NCBI GenBank assembly: GCA_045539475.1
Contig: JAZQFJ010000034.1
Span: 1 to 64,000 of the forward strand
DNA: 64,000 nt
DNA from: SIG480 sp045539475
GTDB lineage: Bacteria > Bacillota > Clostridia > Oscillospirales > JAAYXM01
Direction: 5' to 3'
Shown: positions 16,301 through 24,265 of the stretch, in pieces
How positions within the stretch are numbered: the first letter of the stretch is position 1
How the letters are laid out: each line of letters opens with the position of its first letter
Notes under the pieces: model-generated
Database searches by the model: none
What the model saw: the letters and a program-made list of their open reading frames with translations, nothing else
Told to the model about the DNA's origin: nothing
Position numbers and translations under genes: made by a program

Positions 16301-18259
16301 GGTTATGCATGGCTTTACAAAGTAAGACGTGACACAGCTCTGAAGAGCGGAAACTTCTCCGTAAACTTTGAGCAGACTGACTTTAAGAAGCAGGTCAAGG
16401 ACTCCAAGGGACTTAATCTTAAGTTTACTGCACTTAACGACTGGACGCCGTCAAGCGTCGGATTCGCAGTCGGTGAGCCTCCGAAGCGTATAGAGAACGC
16501 ACCTATCCCGTATCTCGATTATATGCTTATTCATCGCAAAGGAAGAAACCTTGACACGCTCTTCACTTCGGTAATCCAGCCGTATAAGGGTGAGGAATAT
16601 ATTGAGAGCATGGAAACTGTTCCGCTCACCTGCAACGGGAAGGAAAGCAAGGACGATGCTTCCCGTGCAGTAAAGGTCAAGCTTAAATCCGGACGTACCG
16701 ACTATATTATCTATACAACAAACAACGGATTGACCTACACTCTCACAGACGGCGATGTAAGCTTTGATTTTAACGGCTTTGTCGGTGTTTACTCCGTAAA
16801 TGAAGAAGGAAAGAATATCTATTCATATGTAAATGACGGAACAAAGATAGGTGATATGGCGGCTGAAGCAAGATATACAGGTAAGGTAAAATCCTTTACA
16901 CAGGAACTTGCCTCTGAAAATGAAGTCGTTGTAACACTTGATCGTGAGCTTACAGCTGAAGAAATTTCAGCACTTGTCGGAGAATATGTATATATCGACA
17001 GTGACGGCGGCGACAACGCGGTATATAAGATTGAAGGAGCAAGCGGAGCCGGAAACGTAATAACGCTTGACATCGGTGATGTAACAACTGTCAGATCGTT
17101 TGTTTCGGCATCGTATCCGGAAGCCGGATATATATATAATTTTGCAGAAGGCAGCAAGTGTTATATCCCGTTGTCAACAGAAACGGAAAATATGCCGACG
17201 GTTACAACGCCAAACGACTTAACCACCTCTGCCGGAAGCGCAATTACATTAGACATTACAGCGGAAAGCCCGCTTGGAGAGAGCCTTACCTACATCGGAA
17301 CGGTTATGCCGCGTGGTGCAAGCATAAATTCCGAAACCGGAAAAGTTACGTGGAAGCCTGACAGCAGCCAGGTAGGCGAAAGCGGCTTCTTCATCACGGT
17401 TCGCGATGAATCCGGACGTGAAAGCACAGTAAGCTTTGAAGTAACCGTTTACGGTTCAACAACTGGCTCCGGAAACAAGAACGAGGATAGCACGGAAGAC
17501 AACTCCGGAACCTCCGCAGAAAACGCAGGAACCGCCGGTGGCGGTGGAGGAGGCGGTGGCGGCGGTGCCGCACCGACCGACAAGCCCGATGCTGACGATG
17601 AAAGCCTTCTCCTTGAGGAGAAGGTGCCGAGCACAGGCGAGGCGGATGAGGTGGAAAATAAAACTGACGCACCGGAGGCCTCCGGTGAAACGGATAGCAT
17701 CCGTTTCACAGACATTGGTAATCACGCATGGGCAGCGGACGCGATAAACACACTCGCGGACGATGGAATAATAAAGGGCACGACCGCAACGACATATTCG
17801 CCGGCAAACAATATAACCCGCGCAGACTTCGCGTCCCTGCTCGTTCGTGCATTCAAGCTTGAAAGCGATAACACCGAGAACTTCGCAGACGTATCGGCAA
17901 ATGACTACTTCGCACCGGAGCTTGCAATAGCACGCAACACCGGAATAGTCAACGGTATCGGAGATAACAAGTTCGCCCCGCGCAATACCATCACCCGCCA
18001 GGATATGATGGTTATAGTTTACCGCGCGTTAAATAGCCTTCCCCTTGAGGGGAAGGTGGCGCCACAGGCGACGGATGAGGTGTTATCGCAACACCCCGAC
18101 TTTGACACCGTCGCAGATTACGCGAAGGAAGCTGTCACCGCGCTCATCGGCGCAGGCCTCGTCAACGGCAAGAACAACCTCATCGCCCCGACAGACTACA
18201 CCACTCGTGCAGAGGTGGCGGTGCTCATACAGAGAATATTGGATTACAATAAGCAATAG
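10349..18259 (+). CDS. giant SLH-anchored heparinase II/III-like polysaccharide lyase
   Basis: This 2,636-residue surface protein begins with a signal peptide cut after about residue 26-27 (SFA). Next come three copies of a carbohydrate-binding-like beta-sandwich (about 30-238, 340-521, 709-891), separated and followed by six Big_2-type Ig domains (about 240-332, 523-617, 618-707, 892-985, 986-1075, 1076-1168). The heparinase II/III-like region (about 1170-2300) carries paired CxxC motifs (Cys1241/1244, Cys1270/1273) and the conserved AHAHYDKLQ (His1814, His1816) and SHNTVLVD segments. A cadherin-like domain, a Gly-rich linker near 2400 and three SLH domains (from 2452, 2511 and 2584) bind it to secondary cell-wall polymer. 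It probably cleaves uronate glycans by beta-elimination; the substrate is unknown. Two palindromic repeats lie inside the frame. Confidence 0.88.
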   Translation: MSKTKRLLSMVLAIAMLMSLLPTISFATGTESTEFTIDFSDFDLEKHEKENLTDILPVYNEKYPTRHDVLGSLGCFYGEDWTFYTTPEQSGIFNRTKGDGTPAAQIVTYYETDSGNYFNFDTYAADIALGYHTVGFDIEVPAAGYYDITAKIYAGSNGGNAEVSIAGSSVGIVDLYCNKKGGEMNGYAAAGPNTVEYGKNVYLNAGTNRLEIKNTVHGANARVVNGFYSFTFAPAAPVTFDSVTLSYDQSFIPLSSVSGEKLTLSAKYSDGNPVDLEGEGVTVTFTSSSNEIATVDKNGVVTPVAAGDVTITASVTVGTVKKEASLALKIKEILPTDAEKFTINFSGASTDGLTDYATTDENFGKRWYVLPEDTLSGDNWTVLTDPEASNILKGENKDAIQYFIAQGGYIPVNAYPNHIGNGYDTVAIKFTVPETGVYEVSSDVWGSGNGGYAEASIDGRSLGTKCLNSAAIGAAKQTIDFDSAILLTQGEHTLSIKNSVYNGKTKAGNGFFSFTFTPGAALDSVSLTYDKEFILLNDPNGEKLTLSAKYLNLEDVELDVIMEDAKVSYKSSDENIATVTADGVVMPEAEGKVTITASVTIENVTKEASVELIIEDLEYENAVFTTEQTVFYIGSENEIFATAVLSDGTLLEQSEVVCTFTSDNTATAVFEGNVLKALTDGIANITANVTFNGETKSVTMEIEVVPVTSFILDFDKVTSDLGKLTPASGGYTTHAIKAGNEFYGENWKMLTDAENSKIFANEPDAALKLAFYGAKYINITKTKEELEAGNDTLSFEFTSPISGTFNVSGEMYFGQSGGIAELFIDGKSVGSYDSNKEANSGAVTRQPVNFGKSIAITEGTHRLTIKSSVHTGAATVANGFYTVKFNPAGELDSVTLSHNKDYILLSDKNGKKLTLSAKHVTGTELNLESDGVDISFSSSDNNIATVTEDGIVKPVSAGNVTITAEVTVGEVTKNDKLTLKINDSAYDKAEIDVVRELFFEGGTTEISATGILSDGTRLEPEDVTVRFESDNTAVATVEGNILSTIKEGTANITAYVTFNDIEKSVTKEIKVVPVDIARIEAKTEDAIISLLDADGSKLVVTGINNDGSIADITGAEFTYKVLTPELVTVDESGNVRAIGRGPAKVEVTANIGGAEFKCVANVVASSEKTEPTLFTYEMRENALENIAENDWAMDMKKAAVKDAEYWLKNYEAVYDSIMYEGIPRTHSIGLHDGPEDFDYKCAYCNEDIRDYTTPYAWGHDPLNRPWKVQCHACKRLFPSNDFGKFYELGLDRKRQFNRLRALDAHRAMLLEKGIALPEGEISEARRTDIANGLALTNEERAYFGYGVEGGYLYNSTYRDAVKEGVIVVDAVYDETGKIVKDEVRVTEEMLNTYAVDDGMGWDTGLRADTGIPIMKTFIAQYHHQFYSKNGETYLSIALPALMDAYLYTGDIKYGRAGAILIDRMADVYPSFDLTLWPEYQNSHGGRNTGKIIGAIWECGVGQKLTEAYDAFYPAMDDPQVIAFLSKKAAEFGLENPKTSGDLIRENCDTGILREILKAAREDKIQGNFGSHQETVAKAAVALDTNPETSEMIEWLKKPMTRKTRKVTKYGREFKIYSTNGGGEMLSQYVNDVDRDGFGYEIGAGYNQSWVTNSLQVAEVLYRYEKHTGFSPYDDPKYRKMFGAIYQMTMAGNYTLQLGDTDRTASPRNLTSALSLITGYKRLEDPLYARMLYALKDGNLDGVYIDIFEKNAGGVQEEVEAVIEEHGEHQLGSRNLTGFGLAVLSGGEIIKSLGSADADFRRDTWMYYGISSQAHAHYDKLQMGIDAYGFNFTPDLGYPKETGADPNRVQWVSATISHNTVLVDAKNQNGVDFGYPYHYDGDGQVKLIDVDAPAAYDATDIYRRTLVSVDASDEVAYTVDFFRVKGGNEHIYSFHTQSADGVTTNDLNLVPQVDANGNYVGSYAGATVRPEGDPGGNPPNNKFPVGYAWLYKVRRDTALKSGNFSVNFEQTDFKKQVKDSKGLNLKFTALNDWTPSSVGFAVGEPPKRIENAPIPYLDYMLIHRKGRNLDTLFTSVIQPYKGEEYIESMETVPLTCNGKESKDDASRAVKVKLKSGRTDYIIYTTNNGLTYTLTDGDVSFDFNGFVGVYSVNEEGKNIYSYVNDGTKIGDMAAEARYTGKVKSFTQELASENEVVVTLDRELTAEEISALVGEYVYIDSDGGDNAVYKIEGASGAGNVITLDIGDVTTVRSFVSASYPEAGYIYNFAEGSKCYIPLSTETENMPTVTTPNDLTTSAGSAITLDITAESPLGESLTYIGTVMPRGASINSETGKVTWKPDSSQVGESGFFITVRDESGRESTVSFEVTVYGSTTGSGNKNEDSTEDNSGTSAENAGTAGGGGGGGGGGAAPTDKPDADDESLLLEEKVPSTGEADEVENKTDAPEASGETDSIRFTDIGNHAWAADAINTLADDGIIKGTTATTYSPANNITRADFASLLVRAFKLESDNTENFADVSANDYFAPELAIARNTGIVNGIGDNKFAPRNTITRQDMMVIVYRALNSLPLEGKVAPQATDEVLSQHPDFDTVADYAKEAVTALIGAGLVNGKNNLIAPTDYTTRAEVAVLIQRILDYNKQ
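17603..17653 (+). repeat. palindromic repeat copy 1, inside the lyase gene
   Basis: About 50 bases begin with a perfect hairpin (CCTTCTCC, TTGA, GGAGAAGG) and end in CACAGGCGA...CGGATGAGGTG. It is read in frame as SLLLEEKV... in the linker before the SLH domains. The same sequence recurs at 18035 with a compensatory base-pair change in the stem. Confidence 0.75.
18035..18082 (+). repeat. palindromic repeat copy 2, inside an SLH domain
   Basis: About 48 bases matching copy 1 at 17603: hairpin CCTTCCCC, TTGA, GGGGAAGG, then CACAGGCGACGGATGAGGTG. It is read in the same frame as copy 1 (SLPLEGKV...). In the paralogous lyase the corresponding SLH segment has an unrelated sequence of similar length. 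Confidence 0.75.
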
Positions 18260-18269
18260 GAGGAGCAGA

Positions 18270-19706
18270 ATGAAAAGCGATATGGTTCCGTTTCGTATGG
18301 CGGGGAATCTGTATTTTGTCGGATGCCGAAAAGCTTCGTCACATTTAATTGATACGGGAGACGGACTGATACTTATCGACACGGGCTATGAAGAAAACGC
18401 CGAAATGATAGTAGATTCTATGAACAAGCTTGGCTTTGATATCCGCGATGTCAAATACATAATTCATTCTCACGGGCATTATGATCATACCTTTGCCACG
18501 GCAAAGCTTGTGGAACAGTCCGGAGCAAAAACTTTTTTGAACAGCAAGGATATATGCTATCTTGAAGGACGCTTTATTCCTGATTTCGATATCAAAGACG
18601 GCGATGTTATAAAGCTCGGAAACACAGAAATACTTTGCCTTGAAACTCCGGGGCATACAGAAGGAACGGTTTCATTCTTCTTTGATGTTGAAGAAAACGG
18701 AAAGGTTTACCGCGCTGCTATGTTCGGCGGCGCGGGGACAAACCAGCTGAAGAAAGACTATCTCCAAAAAGAGGGACTCAATACATTGCCGCGCGGACAG
18801 TTCTTAAAAAGCATCGAACGATTAAAGTGCGAGCATGTTGACATTTTTATAGGCAACCATTCGTGGCAGAACGACACCTTGGGAAATTACGAAAAGAGCC
18901 TGACATCTGCCGTAAACCCGTTTATCGATGAAACTCGTTGGGGGAAGTTTCTTGATAAATGCGAGAAAGACCTTTGGACGGTTATTGAAAACGAGAGTAA
19001 AACTCACTTTATAAACTACGCGCACCGCGGCGCAAGTGAATATGTTCCGGAAAATACCTTCCTCTCGTTTTATACCGGCGTGTACATGGGCGCCAACGGA
19101 ATTGAAACCGATGTCCATGTTACAAAGGACGGGGTTGCAGTGCTTTTTCATGATGATACGCTTGACCGCGTAACGGGCGAGAGCGGAGAAGTGTCGGAAA
19201 AGACATACGAAGAACTGCAGAAGCTTTTTGTAACAAAAAATGAGTTTTCCGATAAGATAGTTAAATTTGAGGATTTCCTTGACCGGTTTTCTTTCAGAGA
19301 CCTGACCTTTGCGATTGAGCTTAAGCAAAAGGGGACGGCAAAGCAGGTTGCGGATATTATAAGAAAATACAAAATCGAGGATAAGGTTGTTATAACCTCG
19401 TTTGATTTTGAATCACTTTGTGATATGAGTGAATATGCGCCGGAAATGCGCCTTGGCTATCTTACGGTTGAAGAATCAGATGAAATTCTTGAAAAAATGA
19501 AGAAATATAACATCAGCGAATTATGTCCGCTGGCGAAGAATGTGAACGAAGAAAAAGTTCGCAGATGGCATTCGGAAGGCTTCAATGTCCGCGCATGGGG
19601 CGTTTTAAACGAAGAGGTTATGAAAAACGTTTACGATGCCGGTGCTGACGGTATGACAGTCAATTTCCCGGATAAGCTTGCTGAATATATAAGTCGTGAA
19701 AAATAG
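18270..19706 (+). CDS. fusion of MBL-fold hydrolase and glycerophosphodiester phosphodiesterase
   Basis: The 478-residue protein starts at the ATG just after AGGAGGAG (18258-18265), 10 bases beyond the lyase stop. Residues about 1-240 are a metallo-beta-lactamase fold with HSHGHYDHT and a GHTEGTVSF motif. Residues about 250-478 are a GDPD barrel with the AHRGASEYVPENT, ETDVH and HDDTLDR motifs (HR, ExD and HD catalytic elements). No signal peptide is seen. Both halves look catalytically complete. GDPDs hydrolyse glycerophosphodiesters or related phosphodiesters, so the protein may remove phosphodiester-linked substituents from an imported glycan fragment (inference). Confidence 0.85.
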   Translation: MKSDMVPFRMAGNLYFVGCRKASSHLIDTGDGLILIDTGYEENAEMIVDSMNKLGFDIRDVKYIIHSHGHYDHTFATAKLVEQSGAKTFLNSKDICYLEGRFIPDFDIKDGDVIKLGNTEILCLETPGHTEGTVSFFFDVEENGKVYRAAMFGGAGTNQLKKDYLQKEGLNTLPRGQFLKSIERLKCEHVDIFIGNHSWQNDTLGNYEKSLTSAVNPFIDETRWGKFLDKCEKDLWTVIENESKTHFINYAHRGASEYVPENTFLSFYTGVYMGANGIETDVHVTKDGVAVLFHDDTLDRVTGESGEVSEKTYEELQKLFVTKNEFSDKIVKFEDFLDRFSFRDLTFAIELKQKGTAKQVADIIRKYKIEDKVVITSFDFESLCDMSEYAPEMRLGYLTVEESDEILEKMKKYNISELCPLAKNVNEEKVRRWHSEGFNVRAWGVLNEEVMKNVYDAGADGMTVNFPDKLAEYISREK

Positions 19707-19758
19707 TTATTATAATAACTTATTTTTTCAAAACAAAAATTAAGGAGGTAACTTCAAA

Positions 19759-21318
19759 ATGAAAAAACTAATCGCACTAACCCTCGCAACGGTTATGCTG
19801 TTTGCACTTTGCGCGTGCGGCGGCGGAACCACAGGAGGAAATTCTGAAATTTCCTACGATATTCCTGAAGGAAAAGTAATCCCTGATGATGCAGTGCTTG
19901 ATATCACCATCGCAAGTCACGCATCCTGGCCGTATGATGAAAACTGGAAGGTGTGGGAGTATATCAAGGAATCTGTCGGCGGAACGATAAACGTAAACGC
20001 AATTCCGTCCTCTGATTTCGGAACAAAATTTACTCTCGTTATGGCAACACCTGACAGCCTGCCGGATGTATTTGGCTTTATGAACAAGTCCGGAAAATTT
20101 TCTGACTATTGTGAGCAGGGTGCATTTGTGGCACTTGATGATTATGCAGAATTCCTTCCGGACTACAACGAGTTCTGGAACTCCCGTCCGGAGGACGAGC
20201 AGTGGATGAAGGACACCCGTAAGGGTATTGACGGCAAGGTTTATTACACACCGATCTACGGCATGGAGCGTTCTAAGAACATCCGCTCATGGCTCTACCG
20301 TAAGGATATCTTTGATAAGCACAACCTGAAAACTCCCGAAACAATAGACGAGCTTTACACGGTATCAAAGCAGCTCAAGGCACTTTATCCGGATTCCTAT
20401 CCGTTCTGCCTGCGCTCAGGTCTTGCAAACATAAACGTTATGGGACCGTCATGGAAGCCGTATTTCCATTACGGCGCATACTACGATTTTACAAATGAGA
20501 AGTGGTGCTACGGCGCAAGCGAGCCGACAATGCGCGAAATAGTTGAGTTCCTTAAAAAGATGGTAGACGAGAAGCTTATGCCGGCAGACTTCTTCAACAT
20601 CAGCGCAACCTCATGGCAGGAGCTTCTGTCCACAGACCGCGGCTTTATCATGCCGGAATATCAGATTCGTATAGACTTCTTCAACAATATCGGTCGTGTG
20701 AAAAATCCGGAGTACACAATGGCAGCAACAAAGCCGCCTAAGGCAGAAAACGGACTCGGCGTTGCAATGATGAATAAGTTCAACAACGACCCGACGGGTA
20801 TGGCTGTTCCGAATACCGGTGACAAAGCAAGGATTGCAAATGCAATGAGATACATTAACTGGTTCTACTCCGATGAAGGTGCTGAAATCGTTTCGTGGGG
20901 TAAGGAAGGCGAGACACACGAGGTTGTTGACGGTAAGAAAAACTTTATTTTCCCTGAGAATGAGAATAACGCGCAGATTCTTTACGGCTTCCAGACAATC
21001 GGTTCATATCTCCGTATAGATCCGGCAGCGGCAGAGGCATGTATGTCTGAGGAACAGGCAGCAACAACTGATTTTGTGCTTGGTTACACTCATGCAGAGC
21101 TTGAACCGACCACATATATGAGCTTGTCATCGGCTGAATCCGAAATCATTGCTGATTACAACACCTCGCTTGATACGTTTGTAAAGGAAAACCTTCAGAA
21201 ATTCGTTCTCGGTCAGCGCCCGATGAGTGAATGGGATGCTTTCCGGGAAGAGCTTTCCGCGCTCCCGATTGCTGAGCTCCTCGCTGTCTACGAAGAGGCA
21301 TATAACAGAATAAAATAA
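19759..21318 (+). CDS. extracellular solute-binding lipoprotein (sugar ABC type)
   Basis: The 519-residue protein has a lipoprotein signal peptide with lipobox LCAC and lipidated Cys20. The mature part is a family-1-like periplasmic-type binding protein of the LplA group (SHASWPYDENWKVWEYIKE near the N-terminus, an ITWFYSDEGAEIVSWGKEGE-like hinge region near the C-terminus). It would capture oligosaccharides outside the membrane. It is clearly paralogous to the lipoprotein at 61525. No permease or ATPase gene is next to it or elsewhere in the window. An intercistronic hairpin follows, as is common after binding-protein genes. Confidence 0.87.
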   Translation: MKKLIALTLATVMLFALCACGGGTTGGNSEISYDIPEGKVIPDDAVLDITIASHASWPYDENWKVWEYIKESVGGTINVNAIPSSDFGTKFTLVMATPDSLPDVFGFMNKSGKFSDYCEQGAFVALDDYAEFLPDYNEFWNSRPEDEQWMKDTRKGIDGKVYYTPIYGMERSKNIRSWLYRKDIFDKHNLKTPETIDELYTVSKQLKALYPDSYPFCLRSGLANINVMGPSWKPYFHYGAYYDFTNEKWCYGASEPTMREIVEFLKKMVDEKLMPADFFNISATSWQELLSTDRGFIMPEYQIRIDFFNNIGRVKNPEYTMAATKPPKAENGLGVAMMNKFNNDPTGMAVPNTGDKARIANAMRYINWFYSDEGAEIVSWGKEGETHEVVDGKKNFIFPENENNAQILYGFQTIGSYLRIDPAAAEACMSEEQAATTDFVLGYTHAELEPTTYMSLSSAESEIIADYNTSLDTFVKENLQKFVLGQRPMSEWDAFREELSALPIAELLAVYEEAYNRIK

Positions 21319-21326
21319 TGCATAAC

Positions 21327-21357
21327 CCCATCGCGGGAGGTATTCTCCCGCGATGGG
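21327..21357 (+). other. intercistronic stem-loop without T run
   Basis: A perfect 13-bp hairpin (CCCATCGCGGGAG paired with CTCCCGCGATGGG) lies between the binding-protein and GH39 genes. It has no T tract, so it is more likely an mRNA-stabilising or attenuating element than a full terminator. Confidence 0.7.
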
Positions 21358-21373
21358 AACAGGAGTTTATATT

Positions 21374-22876
21374 ATGATCAGAATTTTTACCGACAAAAAG
21401 GAAAAAGACCTCAAGAATTTTTGGGGACACATTGTTTTCCATCCGACAAACGCGATAGAGGACGATTGGGGAAGAGAACAGCTGGATAAAATCGCAGCGG
21501 ACGGCGCGGCAAAAACAATCCGTATGTATTCAATGTTCGAGGAAATGGTAACTCTTGACGAAAACGGCGAAATGGTTTTCGATTTTTCAAAAAACGATGC
21601 AAGAATAGATTATCTTCTCGAAAAGGGCTTCACGCCGCATATCTCTTATGCCTTTTTCCCGGAGTGGCTTGCTGCGGAGCATGATCCCGAGCTTATCAAG
21701 CCGCGTTATAAAGATGCAGTTGTTTCCATTTCTTATCCGTCGGATTATTCAAAGTGGGAAGAAATATGCCGCGTTTACACAAAGCATATTATCGAGCGCT
21801 ACGGTGAAGATGTTGTTACAACATGGCGCGTTCACTGCTATAACGAGCCGGATTCATGGGGATTCTTCCACAAAAAAACCGACCGCCGCGGCCGCGTTGT
21901 TGAATATTATAAGCTCTATGAAGCCTTCGTGCGCGGGGTAACCTCGGTATGCGAAAAAATGCAGGTCGGTGCGCCAGGTCTTGCGGAAAATCCGAGAAGC
22001 CATGAGTTTTTCTGTGATTTCCTTGAGCTTGTTAAGCAGAATAACACCCGTCTTGATTTTATCACCTTCCATGCCTACGGAACAACAGGTCTCCATATCA
22101 ATGAGAAGAAGGAATTGTTTGATGCAAGAGGCGCTCTTCATCAGATTCTCGATATTATGAGACTTGCAAAAATGTATGGCTTCGGCGATGTTCCCTTTAT
22201 GGTCGATGAATGGGGCGCATCAACCAACGGATATGACGGCATAGACAAAAACCCCGCATATGAGATTCGTGAGAACGAAAAATATGCGGCATACTATGCA
22301 AGAATGCTCACGCTCTTTGATGAACTGAATCTTCCTATCGAGCAGATGATGATTTGCCTTTCCGGTGCGCATGACCTCAAGGTTGATTTCGGCGGGCATC
22401 GCAACTTCTTTTCGAAGAGCTTCTATCCCAAGCCGATTTATAACGCACACGTGCTTGCAAATAAGCTCGGCGATGAAAAGCTTCATTATTACACAGAGCG
22501 TGACCACGACGAATACGTTTCCGTGCTCCCGTCACGTCATAGCAAGGACGGGCATATGTCGGTTCTGCTCTGTTATGCCGATGATTCCTTTGTATATGAA
22601 AGACCTACGGATGATTTTGAAATCAAGTTTTCAAACCTCGATAAGGAATATAAGGTTGTAAAATACGTTATAGACAAAAACCACGCAAATGCGTATACAA
22701 AGTTCCTTGAGCTCGGCTCTCCGCAGAATGCATCCCCCGAGCTTCAGAAGCAAATCCGCGATGCCGGCGCGCTCGTTGCCGAGGAAATCGGAAGCGTTTC
22801 TCCGAAGAACGACAGCTTCGTTCTCACACTCAACGAGAATGCAGTAGTTCTTCTTGAGCTTTTCCCGATTAAATAA
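21374..22876 (+). CDS. clan GH-A glycoside hydrolase, GH39-like
   Basis: This 500-residue protein starts at the ATG after AGGAG (21361-21365). Clan A catalytic Glu residues are visible: acid/base Glu158 in CYNEPDSWG and nucleophile Glu279 in FMVDEWGAS. Overall architecture (barrel, then a C-terminal beta-sandwich with HVLANKLGDEKLHYY) resembles GH39 beta-xylosidases and alpha-L-iduronidases. There is no signal peptide, so it works on imported oligosaccharides. Iduronidase or xylosidase activity cannot be decided from the sequence; the neighbouring lyase makes a uronate-related substrate attractive. Confidence 0.78.
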   Translation: MIRIFTDKKEKDLKNFWGHIVFHPTNAIEDDWGREQLDKIAADGAAKTIRMYSMFEEMVTLDENGEMVFDFSKNDARIDYLLEKGFTPHISYAFFPEWLAAEHDPELIKPRYKDAVVSISYPSDYSKWEEICRVYTKHIIERYGEDVVTTWRVHCYNEPDSWGFFHKKTDRRGRVVEYYKLYEAFVRGVTSVCEKMQVGAPGLAENPRSHEFFCDFLELVKQNNTRLDFITFHAYGTTGLHINEKKELFDARGALHQILDIMRLAKMYGFGDVPFMVDEWGASTNGYDGIDKNPAYEIRENEKYAAYYARMLTLFDELNLPIEQMMICLSGAHDLKVDFGGHRNFFSKSFYPKPIYNAHVLANKLGDEKLHYYTERDHDEYVSVLPSRHSKDGHMSVLLCYADDSFVYERPTDDFEIKFSNLDKEYKVVKYVIDKNHANAYTKFLELGSPQNASPELQKQIRDAGALVAEEIGSVSPKNDSFVLTLNENAVVLLELFPIK

Positions 22877-22900
22877 ATAAGGAAAGGAGGAAGCTATACA

Positions 22901-24232
22901 GTGTTAAAATCAGGTTTTGCACGGCTTGATATCACGCCGCCGCTTGGGATAAACCTTGCGGGATATTTCTTCGAAAGACCGGCGGATGATATTCTCGACC
23001 CGCTGTATGCATCGGCAACAGCGTTTGAAAGCGAAAGTGCGCGAGCAGTTGTGCTGAGTGTTGATAATCTCGGGATAAATGCTTTGATTTTAGACGCTTA
23101 CCGCGCGGATATAGCAAAGGCGTGTGATGTTTCGTCCGATGCAGTATATATTGCATGTACACATACACACCTTGGCCCTGACCTCGGTGTGCTAGAAGGA
23201 AAATGCAAGAACCCGGAATATGCCGCATTCCTAGGAAAAAGGCTTTGCGATGCCGCAGCGCTTGCATTCTTAGACCTTGCACCGACGAAAATGTATCATT
23301 GCCGCGGCGAGGTAAAGGACGTTGCATTTGTCCGCCGTTACCGTATGCGTGACGGCTCGGCACGAACAAACCCCGGCTTCTTAAACCCCGATATTCTCCG
23401 TCCGGAAGGAAGCCCCGATGAAGAGTGTGCGCTTCTTGTTTTAAAGCGCGAGGGGAAGCCGGAAATCGGAATTGTCAATTTCCAGGTGCATCCGGACTGC
23501 ATCGGCGGCTGCAAAATTTCGGCAGACTATCCTAAATTCGTCCGCGATACCCATGAAAAGCTCATTGATAATTCCCGCTGTATGTACATAAACGGTGCAC
23601 AGGGCGATACAAACCACATTGACGTGCGCCTTGGCGAGGATAAGTGCCGCAAGGGCTATGACCGCATCCGCTATATGGGAAGAAAAATCGCCATGGCGGC
23701 AGTGTCAAACTATGAGCTTGCAGAGGAAATTTCGGGTGATGAAATTAAGTTTGCGCGAAAGAGCGTTACTGTAAAGCACAATCGCGGCAAGGCTGAGGAG
23801 CTTGAGCCTGCGCGTGAGCTTGTAAGGCTTCATGCGGAATACGGTGACCCGAACAAAATTCCGAATATTGCAGAGCGTTTTCCGATGTTTAAGGGAAATC
23901 CAAATGTGCAGACCGCAGCGGCAAGGAGAATTGCATCTCTCGAGGAGCTTCCGGAGGAAAAAGAGCTGTGGCTCTCCGCTCTCGCAATCGGCGATGTTGT
24001 ATTTGCAGGTTTTCCCGGTGAGCCGTTCACGGAGATTGGACGTTCGGTTAAGAAAAACTCGCCGTTTACGCTCACAATCCCGTCCTGCTGTAGCAACGGC
24101 TATGAGGGATATTTCCCGATGATGGATTCGTATGATGAGGAAGGCTATGAAAAATCAACTGCACGCTTTGTGAGAGGCACAGCCGAAAAGCTTATAGACG
24201 AAATGGCAGACCTCATCAATACGTTGAAATAA
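22901..24232 (+). CDS. neutral/alkaline ceramidase N-terminal-domain protein
   Basis: The 443-residue protein matches the neutral ceramidase N-terminal (zinc amidase) domain: DITPPLGINLAGYF at the start, the metal-binding THTHLGPD near residue 87, NFQVHPDCIGG and the NGAQGDTNH motif. It lacks the signal peptide and the C-terminal Ig domain of true ceramidases, so it is a cytoplasmic single-domain form often found in glycan loci. A role as sugar N-deacylase is possible but unproven. The GTG start follows a strong GGAAAGGAGG (22881-22890) with 10-base spacing. Confidence 0.8.
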   Translation: MLKSGFARLDITPPLGINLAGYFFERPADDILDPLYASATAFESESARAVVLSVDNLGINALILDAYRADIAKACDVSSDAVYIACTHTHLGPDLGVLEGKCKNPEYAAFLGKRLCDAAALAFLDLAPTKMYHCRGEVKDVAFVRRYRMRDGSARTNPGFLNPDILRPEGSPDEECALLVLKREGKPEIGIVNFQVHPDCIGGCKISADYPKFVRDTHEKLIDNSRCMYINGAQGDTNHIDVRLGEDKCRKGYDRIRYMGRKIAMAAVSNYELAEEISGDEIKFARKSVTVKHNRGKAEELEPARELVRLHAEYGDPNKIPNIAERFPMFKGNPNVQTAAARRIASLEELPEEKELWLSALAIGDVVFAGFPGEPFTEIGRSVKKNSPFTLTIPSCCSNGYEGYFPMMDSYDEEGYEKSTARFVRGTAEKLIDEMADLINTLK

Positions 24233-24265
24233 AAAATTAAAAATAAAAAAGGAGAGACAAAGAAA

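Noticed and set aside
17449..17725. Minus-strand open frames rich in Pro or Ser over the lyase linker
   Set aside because: They are the complement of the Gly-rich linker and the palindromic repeat of the plus-strand lyase, with no ribosome site.
10349..18259. CRISPR array or tandem DNA repeat in the lyase gene
   Set aside because: The repeats are ~180-residue protein modules and Ig domains with diverged DNA, not short identical units with spacers.
18045..18269. N-terminal extension of the MBL-GDPD protein
   Set aside because: The extra residues are an out-of-frame reading of the lyase SLH region; the ATG at 18270 has an AGGAGG site just upstream.
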